Assembly (NCBI GenBank): GCA_905214195.1
Contig: CAJMLH010000058.1
Span: forward strand, 1 to 5,255
Reading direction: 5' to 3'
From: an uncultured bacterium
GTDB lineage: Bacteria > Bacillota > Clostridia > Peptostreptococcales > Anaerovoracaceae
DNA length: 5,255 nucleotides
Within the stretch, counting starts at the first letter, position 1; each line of letters starts with the position of its first letter. Under the pieces are notes generated by a model. It had not been told where the DNA came from. It worked only from the letters and a program-made list of their open reading frames with translations, and made no database searches. Of this stretch, positions 1 to 5,255 are shown one piece after another. Made by a program: the position numbers and the translations under genes.

Positions 1-428
1 GACAATAAAATTATAACCGTTCCTTCGAAAGGTTCCTCCAGCGTTTTTAAAAGTCTGTTCTGAGCTCTCGTCGTCATGGTATCCGCATCTTTTACTATAG
101 CAAGATGTCTTTTCCCTACAGGCTTTTTCTTAAGTTCTGCCTGAAGCTTTGAAATCTGCTCATCCTTAACGGACATACCATCTGATTCCACCACATAAAG
201 GTCTTCGTAATTATCGTGTTCTATCTTTCTGCAATTTATACAATTGCCGCAGCCTACACCCGGTGATTCTGTACATACTATAGCCTTACAAAATTCTACA
301 GCAAAGTCTTCTTTACCTGAAACAGCATCACCCTCTATTATATACGCATGGAATACTCTGCCATGCTTAATTCCCGCACTTATTCTGTCTATGAGTTTTT
401 TGTTCGATTGATACTTATTCAGCGACAC
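1..428 (-). CDS. holB: DNA polymerase III delta-prime subunit (clamp loader), N-terminal 142 residues; cut by window edge
   Basis: This is the start of a clamp-loader AAA+ subunit, which works with the DnaX (tau/gamma) and delta subunits to load the sliding clamp in the replisome. The frame is open from 428 to the left edge. What is visible: a typical delta-prime start (KLIDRI..GIKHGRVFHAYIIEG, residues 11-33); a Walker-A-like loop with SGKE in place of GKT/S (about 33-40); a four-cysteine zinc module at C52, C60, C63 and C66; a Walker-B-like IVKDADTMT (111-119); and the family-typical AQNRLLKTLEEP (122-133). The altered P-loop fits a subunit that may not hydrolyse ATP. There is no in-frame ATG, so I chose GTG at 426-428, with GGAGG at 441-445 twelve bases upstream; this overlaps the tmk 3' end by 14 bases. 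The alternative identity, DnaX, is unlikely because the P-loop is degenerate and the gene follows tmk. The C-terminal part lies outside the window. Confidence 0.92.
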   Translation of the reverse strand, partial: MSLNKYQSNKKLIDRISAGIKHGRVFHAYIIEGDAVSGKEDFAVEFCKAIVCTESPGVGCGNCINCRKIEHDNYEDLYVVESDGMSVKDEQISKLQAELKKKPVGKRHLAIVKDADTMTTRAQNRLLKTLEEPFEGTVIILL

Positions 429-1044
429 TTTTAAGCACTGCCTCCAGCTTTCTGTAAATATCGGCTTTGATTTCTTCTATACTACGGCTTGCGTCTATTC
501 CTACAATTCTATCCGGATACTTTCTCTCTAATTTTAGATACCCTTCAAAAGTTCTTATGTGAAAATCGTCCTGTTCTCTCTCTAATCTATCTTGATTTGC
601 TGCAGAGATTCGCCTTCTGCCAACTTTCGGATCCATCTTCATGAGAAATGTAACATCCGGCATACAGCCATCTATGGCATAGCTGTTTATTACTTCTACC
701 GGATTCCCTATCCTGCGACCATACCCTTGATAAGCAATGCTTGAATCGACAAATCTATCACATATAACTATTTTGCCGGCTGCCAACGCAGGTTTTATCA
801 CTTGGGCAACATGCTGGGCTCTCGCCGCAGCATAAAGCAGCGCTTCTGTCATATCATCCATTTCCGAGCAGTCTCTGTCAAGAATTATACTGCGTATTCG
901 TTCTCCTATTGCAGTTCCTCCGGGTTCTCTCGTAAAGATAATATCTATTCCTTTATCATTAAAAAAGCGCCTTATATTTTTTATCTGAGTTGATTTTCCC
1001 GAGCCATCCGGTCCTTCTATAGAGATGAACAAGCCTCTTTTCAT
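415..1044 (-). CDS. tmk: Thymidylate kinase (dTMP kinase)
   Basis: This cytoplasmic enzyme phosphorylates dTMP to dTDP using ATP, an essential step towards dTTP. The protein has 209 residues, normal for the bacterial family. Motifs seen in order: P-loop GPDGSGKST (11-19); TREPGG (38-43), which contributes to nucleotide binding; the DRF motif (96-98) followed by SSIAYQGYGR (101-110), which forms the dTMP-binding and catalytic region; an arginine-rich LID with RRR at 143-145 and DRLE at 152-155; and PDRIVGIDASRSIEEI near the C-terminus. The P-loop lacks the arginine seen in eukaryotic-type enzymes while the LID is arginine-rich, which matches the bacterial type. The ATG at 1042-1044 is preceded by AGGAG with a 6-base gap to the start. 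That ribosome binding site overlaps the stop codon of the upstream 34-codon gene, and holB starts within the last codons, so a coupled operon is likely. Confidence 0.97.
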   Translation of the reverse strand: MKRGLFISIEGPDGSGKSTQIKNIRRFFNDKGIDIIFTREPGGTAIGERIRSIILDRDCSEMDDMTEALLYAAARAQHVAQVIKPALAAGKIVICDRFVDSSIAYQGYGRRIGNPVEVINSYAIDGCMPDVTFLMKMDPKVGRRRISAANQDRLEREQDDFHIRTFEGYLKLERKYPDRIVGIDASRSIEEIKADIYRKLEAVLKSVAE

Positions 1045-1053
1045 CGCAAACTC

Positions 1054-1158
1054 CTATTTTTTATACAATTCATCTACAAGTTTTTTTAAAAAATGGTAAG
1101 ATAGCACAAGAAGAGGAAAACAAATGAGCATTGAAAAAATTATTTTTATTATTGTCAT
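1054..1158 (-). CDS. 34-residue single-span membrane microprotein, first gene of the tmk-holB run
   Basis: I do not recognise a family. The 35-codon frame begins with ATG (1156-1158), preceded by a strong AAAGGAG (1168-1174) with a 9-base gap, and ends with TAG (1054-1056) only 9 bases before the tmk start. The AG of the stop codon is part of the tmk AGGAG, a typical coupled arrangement. The peptide starts MTIIKIIF, has a hydrophobic core of about residues 3-20 (including SMLICFPLLVLSY), and ends in a basic, probably amphipathic tail (HFLKKLVDELYKK, 22-34). This predicts one membrane helix with a charged C-terminal segment, without a signal-peptide cleavage site. Function is unknown. Small hydrophobic toxins have a similar shape, but co-transcription with two replication genes and the absence of an obvious antisense RNA argue for a housekeeping-operon peptide. 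The case rests on start, ribosome binding site and spacing, not homology. Confidence 0.7.
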   Translation of the reverse strand: MTIIKIIFSMLICFPLLVLSYHFLKKLVDELYKK

Positions 1159-1167
1159 TTTTTATAT

Positions 1168-1174
1168 CTCCTTT
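1168..1174 (-). promoter_or_regulatory. Ribosome binding site of the 34-codon gene
   Basis: AAAGGAG on the minus strand lies 9 bases upstream of the ATG at 1156-1158. It is as strong as the sites of tmk and of the large peptidase gene, and it is the main reason for treating this short frame as a real gene. Confidence 0.7.
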
Positions 1175-1191
1175 CGTTATCCGTCTTCCAT

Positions 1192-1212
1192 TGTCAAAGA
1201 TGTTATTTGACA
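1192..1212. repeat. Perfect 7-7-7 inverted repeat in the tmk-operon leader; candidate operator
   Basis: TGTCAAA (1192-1198) and TTTGACA (1206-1212) are exact reverse complements separated by 7 bases. The dyad starts 3 bases downstream of the nearer -10 candidate (1215-1220), so it would cover the transcription start or the first transcribed bases. That is a common place for a repressor operator. It could also fold as a short RNA hairpin upstream of the first ribosome binding site. The structure is seen directly; any regulatory role is inferred, and no regulator is recognisable. Confidence 0.4.
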
Positions 1213-1214
1213 CT

Positions 1215-1243
1215 ATTAAATAATTATACCATATGATTTTCAA
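1215..1243 (-). promoter_or_regulatory. Candidate sigma-A-type promoter for the microprotein-tmk-holB operon
   Basis: On the minus strand TTGAAA (1238-1243) is followed after 17 bases by TTTAAT (1215-1220), each one mismatch from the consensus -35 and -10. Within the spacer lies an exact TATAAT (1223-1228) with an upstream TG in the extended -10 position (TGGTATAAT), but without a good -35 at 16-18 bases. Either could be the real -10. The region is the only good promoter match between the upstream hairpin terminator and the first gene of the run. Confidence 0.55.
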
Positions 1244-1358
1244 TAAAGGAAGTATTCATTTTCCCTCCATCTCCTATCCATCAAAATCACAAATATCAAC
1301 ACTTTCAATTGATTATTATTTTCATTTCACATTCGCCCTCTGCTAAAACTTAAGACAG

Positions 1359-1393
1359 ACGAACCCCCATGAGATAAACTCATGGGGGTTCGT
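1359..1393 (-). terminator. Strong 15-bp hairpin downstream of the peptidase gene; probable terminator with poor U-tract
   Basis: The arms 1359-1373 and 1379-1393 are perfectly complementary over 15 bp, include a run of five G-C pairs, and enclose a 5-base loop. The hairpin starts about 57 bases after the peptidase stop codon and lies before the tmk-operon promoter, the expected place for a terminator between two units. The bases that follow on the minus strand (CTGTCTTAAGTTTT) are only moderately U-rich, and there is no U-run on the other strand either. It may therefore act as an inefficient terminator, as a 3'-end stabiliser of the peptidase mRNA, or be a dispersed palindromic element. Confidence 0.65.
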
Positions 1394-1407
1394 ATCATCA
1401 GATTCAT

Positions 1408-1433
1408 TGGATTTTATTCATAGTTAAAATCCA
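1408..1433. repeat. Weak hairpin just after the peptidase stop codon
   Basis: TGGATTTTA (1408-1416) and TAAAATCCA (1425-1433) are perfectly complementary 9-base arms around an 8-base loop, centred about 30 bases downstream of the peptidase stop. The stem is AT-rich and no U-tract follows on the minus strand, so it is not a convincing terminator alone. It may add to the stronger hairpin 15 bases further downstream. Confidence 0.35.
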
Positions 1434-1449
1434 TCTTTTATTGCAATAT

Positions 1450-4400
1450 TTATTGCTTATTTACAATATTTCTTCTTCTTACAACCAATACTGTTGTTCC
1501 AACGGCTCCCGCCATAAGAATGATTGCCCAAAGTGCGATATTGCTGTTATCGCCTGTCTTGCTTACATCACCTGTAGTTCCGTTGCCACCGGCATTTCCG
1601 TTGCCCTGATCAGGATCTGTTACAGGAGGAGTCTCCGGCTGTACTGTTCCGGCATACGCATCATCTGTTAATACTCTTGAGAACAGGAAGTTAGCAATAT
1701 ATTTAAACTCATCTTGCGGATGTCCCTTATGTACGAGAGAGTTTGCAAACGATACTATATCTAACTTATCTGTCTTATATTCAAATGCAACCACTGCATT
1801 ATTGTATGCTTCAAAATCAGCCTTTCCTGCATCGTCGAATATACCTACGCATCCAACAGTAGGAGTCTTTCCTGAGTTTTGAACGAGAGCTACTGCCCCC
1901 TCAGGAATTGCAGCAAAGTAGTCTGTACCATACTGATAATTCTGATAATCGCCGTCAAGTTCATAGTTTGCATTTATCAGATTAACATTTGGATACTTAA
2001 CATATGCAAGCATATCTGTTCCATTGGACATACTGTTCTTTTTAACTCCGTCAACTATGCCGCTCAGATTTGAACCGCTGCCCCATACCATATAAGGAGT
2101 ACCCTCAAGCACTGCCTGTTTTGCATATGTGTCATTTGCCTTGCTGCGGCTGAATCCGTTACCAACTATAGCATCTGCCTTGGTAGTTTCTTCAGTCTGA
2201 TTGAATCCCATGTGCTTAATAGCATATACATCGAAGCAATATGAGTTTCCGCCCTTAAGTTCTACATTACCTGCTGTTGCAGGAGCATCTCCACCTACGA
2301 TGTAAACTTCAGGTGATTTTTCAATTACGGATGCCTTTATTCCGGCACCATATACGCCCTCGGCACTTACAATATAATTAGCTGCAACGATTTCCACAAA
2401 GTCAGCATATGAGCAGATAAAATCTCCCATATATTCGCCTTCTGTAATCATACCAACTGTCTTCCCTGCCTTGAGCAGTGCATTAACTGCACCTGCTGTA
2501 TCTTCAGAAGCATTGGAGATGATGACATCAGCACCCTCAACACCACTGAACTGTGCTGTGAAGTCTGCCAAATAAGCTAATGTTCCTGCATAATCGTAAC
2601 CATCCTTGCATGCTGCATCGATCAACTTGTATTCTGCTGGTTCTGTTACTGTGACCATATCAAATCCACGAGCATAAGGGTGCTGTGAAAATGCTTCTGA
2701 ATACAAACCTTTCCAAACATTTACAAAAGCTCCGGGACCATAGTTTGCATTGAGAAGAGATCTCTTTGCCTGATACATTGAAGCAACAATTGTACCCTCA
2801 GGGTAAGTAACGCCATCATATTTGAATTCAGTTTTTGCAATCTTATACTTCATATCATTTCTTGCAAGCCACTTGACTGCTTCCGCAGCATCTTGCAAGT
2901 TTTTCTGATTTTCCTTATCCATAGGGATAATGAAACATTCAGGATAGAAGTTTCCGTTTTCGTCCTTGCCATCATTTACAGGTCTCATTATGTCTGCCTG
3001 TTTGCCCGGCTGATCATACTGATCCACATAATACTCAGCAACTTTATCGTTAGAGTTGGCATTAGTAACACCTCTTAGGAAGATTTCTGCCTGAGAAATA
3101 AGTAAATCAGTCTTGTTTTCCTGTACATATCTGCCTTGACCAAGCATTCCGTTCGGAATTACCTGCTCAGAAGTAATGTCGTCATATGCCGGCATTTCCC
3201 AAGTGATACCGCATGTTCCATAGAATACAGGGAACTGAGCTCCAAAGTTAGTTGACAAATCGTCCCAAGGAGTTCCCCACTGCACGCCTGTAGGTGAATT
3301 ATTATCAATTTCGATATAATCACGAGCCGGCAGCTCATAACTGTTGAACTTTTCATTATTGGCAATTGCTGCATTACCTACAGCCTCACCCAGTTCAATG
3401 AACTTTTCTACAATTAAATCATATTCAATGTTAGGATTATGAGGAGCGCCACATGGTTCAATCAGCATACCTTCAACTCTTCCGTGAATCTCTGTATAAA
3501 CCATAGGATTCCACTTAGCCATAAATGCCATTGCATTAGCATCTTCATTCATAGTCTGATTTGCATAGTCTCTGTTAGGGTCAAAGCCTACACCTGTTGC
3601 TCTTGTCTGCTGTACATAACCCTCCATATTCATAGTAGGAACACATACAAAGAATACATCATCCAACAAAGCATCAATATCAAACTCATCTGTGCCTGTA
3701 TTATAATATTTATCAAAATCAACTAATGATGAATAGCCGTATCCACCGCCCCAATTATCTAAGGAGTCACCGTTTTCACCTCTGAGTCTTCCCAGTTCGG
3801 TAGCATATCTCTTATAAATTTCGGAAATGCTTGTTCCAAATACATTTGCCTTTTCATCAGCTAATTTCGCTTTACCCTCTTCAGTATAGGATTCAAGAGT
3901 TCTCAAAGAAACATTTTCATCCTTTACTAATTTTTCAATAAATTCCATTATGCCGTTAATAGCAGAATTTTCATTTGTATGGCAGTTAGATACATACAGA
4001 GGAACTTTCAAATTGTCATATTTTCCTGCTTTAATATCTTTCAAAACCTGTGCAGGATTATTTTCAGACAGTTCAGTATATTTTAACCATTTGTCTACAT
4101 CACCTTTTTCTCCTGCAACTAATACATAAGGAGTGTCATAACCGTCAATGGAAGTGTGTCCTATGGACCCTACTTCGACATATCGGTTTCCTTTATAAGC
4201 CTTAAGAGCCTCTATCTCATCAAACAGTTCATAAGGAGTGCGATATGCATCATATGGTACTACCTTTGCATGCACAGAACCTACAGCTTCGTCACCTATA
4301 GAAGCCACGAAATCAAAATATCCGCACTTATCAAGCCACTTTCCGCCGTTTGTATGATCGATGGAGTAAACTTTCTTTACTGAATTTTCAGCAGTTTTGT

Positions 4401-4860
4401 CTGCCGTATAGTAATATTCCGTACCGAAAGTATCAATTTTCACTTTAAGATTTGAGCCATCAACAGCGATTTCTTTAATCTGAATTGCCTGCTGACCATC
4501 TCTGTCCAGCCACTGAGAAATATCCCCTCCTTTGTTTGGATAAGGATAGAGTTCAGGATCCAAATAAGTTCTCTCCTCGTCTCTATTCAGAGCAAAACCG
4601 ATGTTTTGAGCCTCAACAGCAGCCTTTAATTCTGCCTCTGTTTTCTTGGTCTCAATTGTGATTTCATGAGTAGCTTCTTCCGTAATTGAATACTGGAAGT
4701 CAATATCATCATAGTCGGTCTTATACTTACCGGCTAATGATATTCCCGGTGTAGTCGTATCATCTTGCAGTTCTGCTACAGAGGCAAATGCTCCAACCGG
4801 CATCACCAATGTAAAGATTAACGCTAATACAACTATCTTCACGCTAAACTTCTTACTCAT
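1450..4860 (-). CDS. Secreted, surface-anchored M14-type zinc carboxypeptidase-like protein
   Basis: This is a 1136-residue exported protein with the signature of M14 zinc carboxypeptidases, which remove C-terminal residues from peptides; the substrate cannot be told. Layout: signal peptide 1-26 (SKK, hydrophobic core, cleavage after AFA); a region of about 27-200 that I do not recognise; an M14 core of about 205-600; an uncharacterised region of about 601-1070; a Pro/Gly/Asn-rich linker 1072-1100; and a sorting-like tail with SKTGD (1100-1104), a membrane span (about 1107-1127) and RRR (1128-1130). In the core, HTNE gives H294 and E297 and EIHG gives H459 as zinc ligands. MNMEGY..TR (410-420) and DPNRD (427-431) resemble the substrate-binding Arg and Asn-Arg motifs of carboxypeptidase A, and E555 in ITWEMP fits the catalytic glutamate. 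All key residues seem present, so it is probably active. The ATG is preceded by AAAGGAG with a 6-base gap. It is monocistronic, between the rRNA terminators and a hairpin. The protein acts outside the cell; specificity is unknown. Confidence 0.88.
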   Translation of the reverse strand: MSKKFSVKIVVLALIFTLVMPVGAFASVAELQDDTTTPGISLAGKYKTDYDDIDFQYSITEEATHEITIETKKTEAELKAAVEAQNIGFALNRDEERTYLDPELYPYPNKGGDISQWLDRDGQQAIQIKEIAVDGSNLKVKIDTFGTEYYYTADKTAENSVKKVYSIDHTNGGKWLDKCGYFDFVASIGDEAVGSVHAKVVPYDAYRTPYELFDEIEALKAYKGNRYVEVGSIGHTSIDGYDTPYVLVAGEKGDVDKWLKYTELSENNPAQVLKDIKAGKYDNLKVPLYVSNCHTNENSAINGIMEFIEKLVKDENVSLRTLESYTEEGKAKLADEKANVFGTSISEIYKRYATELGRLRGENGDSLDNWGGGYGYSSLVDFDKYYNTGTDEFDIDALLDDVFFVCVPTMNMEGYVQQTRATGVGFDPNRDYANQTMNEDANAMAFMAKWNPMVYTEIHGRVEGMLIEPCGAPHNPNIEYDLIVEKFIELGEAVGNAAIANNEKFNSYELPARDYIEIDNNSPTGVQWGTPWDDLSTNFGAQFPVFYGTCGITWEMPAYDDITSEQVIPNGMLGQGRYVQENKTDLLISQAEIFLRGVTNANSNDKVAEYYVDQYDQPGKQADIMRPVNDGKDENGNFYPECFIIPMDKENQKNLQDAAEAVKWLARNDMKYKIAKTEFKYDGVTYPEGTIVASMYQAKRSLLNANYGPGAFVNVWKGLYSEAFSQHPYARGFDMVTVTEPAEYKLIDAACKDGYDYAGTLAYLADFTAQFSGVEGADVIISNASEDTAGAVNALLKAGKTVGMITEGEYMGDFICSYADFVEIVAANYIVSAEGVYGAGIKASVIEKSPEVYIVGGDAPATAGNVELKGGNSYCFDVYAIKHMGFNQTEETTKADAIVGNGFSRSKANDTYAKQAVLEGTPYMVWGSGSNLSGIVDGVKKNSMSNGTDMLAYVKYPNVNLINANYELDGDYQNYQYGTDYFAAIPEGAVALVQNSGKTPTVGCVGIFDDAGKADFEAYNNAVVAFEYKTDKLDIVSFANSLVHKGHPQDEFKYIANFLFSRVLTDDAYAGTVQPETPPVTDPDQGNGNAGGNGTTGDVSKTGDNSNIALWAIILMAGAVGTTVLVVRRRNIVNKQ

Positions 4861-4928
4861 TTTTTTCTCCTTTCTAAATTACCTCCACGGTTTAACACTC
4901 AGATGTTTGAATCTTTTTTAACAACCAC

Positions 4929-4977
4929 CTGTTTGCATTTTAACACAGTAACTTCCCCAAATACAACACGCAAACAG
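4929..4977. repeat. 8-bp inverted repeat bracketing the peptidase promoter; candidate operator pair
   Basis: CTGTTTGC (4929-4936) and GCAAACAG (4970-4977) are exact reverse complements, with centres 41 bp apart. One arm directly abuts the candidate -10 on its downstream side and the other lies just upstream of the candidate -35, so the whole core promoter sits between them. Such a layout could let a regulator bind on both sides of RNA polymerase. An 8-bp match at this distance can arise by chance, so the role is only inferred. Confidence 0.3.
4937..4966 (-). promoter_or_regulatory. Candidate promoter of the peptidase gene
   Basis: On the minus strand TTGTAT (4961-4966) is followed after 18 bases by TAAAAT (4937-4942), preceded by TG in the extended -10 position (TGTTAAAAT). 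The -35 is weak (three of six) and the -10 good (five of six). Transcription would start near 4930 and give a leader of about 70 bases. This is the best match I see in the spacer, but it is not decisive. Confidence 0.4.
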
Positions 4978-5087
4978 CATGTATACATTATTCTTTTTCA
5001 CACTTCGTTCATAGCAAAAGGGAATTCCTGCTTTTTCTCTTAAAGTATATGATGTGATTGATTTTTTATGATACTTGTCTATACATC

Positions 5088-5146
5088 AAAAAAAACAAAA
5101 AACTACCGCTTAAAATGTAATAATCTTCACATTGTTTTCGATAGTT
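5088..5146 (-). terminator. Second, weaker terminator-like hairpin after the 5S rRNA
   Basis: Read on the minus strand, arms 5129-5146 and 5101-5118 pair over 8 bp at the base (one G-U pair) and 5 bp at the top, with a mismatched internal loop and a 10-base terminal loop. A long U-rich tail follows (six T, one G, eight T, 5102 down to 5088). It lies about 25 bases downstream of the first terminator, so it looks like the backup of a tandem terminator, an arrangement common after rRNA operons. The interrupted stem lowers confidence. Confidence 0.5.
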
Positions 5147-5167
5147 CTTAATTGTTTTAAATTTTAT

Positions 5168-5203
5168 AAAAAAAGAAACTGTACAATTAAGTACAGTTTC
5201 TTT
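5168..5203 (-). terminator. Intrinsic terminator of the rRNA operon
   Basis: Arms 5172-5184 and 5191-5203 form a perfect 13-bp stem with a 6-base loop. On the minus strand the stem runs into seven consecutive T (5174 down to 5168; the first three belong to the stem), followed by more AT-rich sequence. It begins a few bases after the 5S rRNA end, so it most likely ends the rRNA transcript and insulates the peptidase gene. Confidence 0.88.
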
Positions 5204-5206
5204 CAA

Positions 5207-5255
5207 ACCGGCAACGACCTACATTCCCAGGCAGCTTCCCGCCAAGTATTATCGG
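5207..5255 (-). rRNA. rrf: 5S ribosomal RNA, 3' end (partial, cut by window edge)
   Basis: The minus strand from the right edge reads CCGATAATACTTGGCGGG, then a short loop, then CTGCCTGGGAATGTAGGTC and GTTGCCGG. This is the order found at the 3' end of bacterial 5S rRNA: the conserved CCGAT.GTA segment, the helix closed by TGGGA.AGTAGG, and the 3' strand of the terminal helix. About 49 bases of an RNA normally near 115-120 bases are present. The 5' half, and presumably the 23S and 16S genes, lie beyond the window. The exact 3' end is uncertain by a few bases because its pairing partner is not visible. The terminator right after it supports the call. Confidence 0.9.

Larger units (their letters stand above)
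4861..5206. other. Intergenic spacer between the rRNA operon end and the peptidase gene
   Basis: No gene with a credible start and ribosome binding site is seen on either strand. The right part (5088-5203) holds the rRNA-operon terminators. The left part holds the peptidase promoter region, a leader of roughly 70 bases and the ribosome binding site (GGAG at 4867-4870). The stretch 4989-5087 is AT-rich and I see nothing definite in it. Confidence 0.6.

Noticed and set aside
802..993. A 63-codon plus-strand frame inside tmk.
   Set aside because: It is antisense to a well-conserved enzyme gene and its translation shows no recognisable feature.
1224..1259. An 11-codon minus-strand frame (ATG at 1257-1259, peptide MNTSFIENHMV) with GGAGG upstream, resembling a leader peptide.
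   Set aside because: It overlaps the TATAAT and TTGAAA promoter elements of the tmk operon, the gap from its ribosome binding site to the start is short, and there is no convincing promoter upstream of it or attenuator structure after it.
1359..1433. Two adjacent hairpins considered as ends of an IS200/IS605-type element or as a riboswitch.
   Set aside because: There is no transposase or cargo between or beside them, and they follow a stop codon rather than precede a gene, so terminator-type elements are the simpler reading.
3159..3374. A 71-codon minus-strand frame in another phase of the peptidase gene.
   Set aside because: It lies wholly within the M14 coding frame, which contains the catalytic motifs, and has no family features of its own.
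3439..3726. A 95-codon open frame on the plus strand inside the peptidase gene, with other plus-strand frames of 60-76 codons nearby.
   Set aside because: They lie antisense to a long gene with clear domain motifs, and their translations are Cys/Ile/Ser-rich without family features, as expected for shadow frames.
4891..4946. Direct repeat TTTAACAC at 4891-4898 and again at 4939-4946 in the peptidase leader and promoter.
   Set aside because: It is an 8-base AT-rich match in AT-rich DNA, its copies have no shared flanks, and it has no clear positional logic.

Overview
The window looks like an ordinary chromosomal segment from a low-GC Gram-positive anaerobe of the class Clostridia. Pointers are the AT-rich intergenic DNA, strong GGAG-type ribosome binding sites, a surface protein with an N-terminal signal peptide and a C-terminal KTGD / membrane / RRR tail, and tmk followed directly by holB. 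I cannot place it more finely from sequence alone; an Anaerovoracaceae / Eubacterium-like relative is only a guess. Every supported gene lies on the minus strand, so transcription runs from high to low coordinates.

In the direction of transcription, the window opens with the 3' end of a 5S rRNA (about 5207-5255), presumably the end of an rRNA operon. It is followed by a good intrinsic terminator (13-bp perfect stem plus U-tract) and a weaker second hairpin with a long U-rich tail. A roughly 350-bp spacer then carries a candidate promoter bracketed by an 8-bp inverted repeat. Next is a 1136-codon gene for a secreted M14-type zinc carboxypeptidase-like protein, probably anchored at the cell surface. 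It ends at 1450 and is followed by a weak hairpin and then a very strong 15-bp hairpin with a poor U-tract.

A second promoter region (about 1215-1243), with a perfect 7-7-7 dyad just downstream, precedes a tight three-gene run: a 34-residue single-span membrane microprotein (1054-1158), thymidylate kinase tmk (415-1044), and the start of holB, the DNA polymerase III delta-prime subunit, which runs off the left edge. The microprotein stop codon lies inside the tmk ribosome binding site, and the holB GTG start overlaps the end of tmk, so the three are probably co-transcribed and translationally coupled. tmk makes dTDP for DNA synthesis and holB encodes a clamp-loader subunit, so the run is a DNA-replication operon with an unexplained small membrane protein at its head.

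I found no mobile element, CRISPR array, tRNA or riboswitch, and no convincing undescribed multi-gene system. The items most worth a second look are the microprotein, the large uncharacterised C-terminal half and proline-less sorting signal of the peptidase, and the symmetric elements at both promoters.
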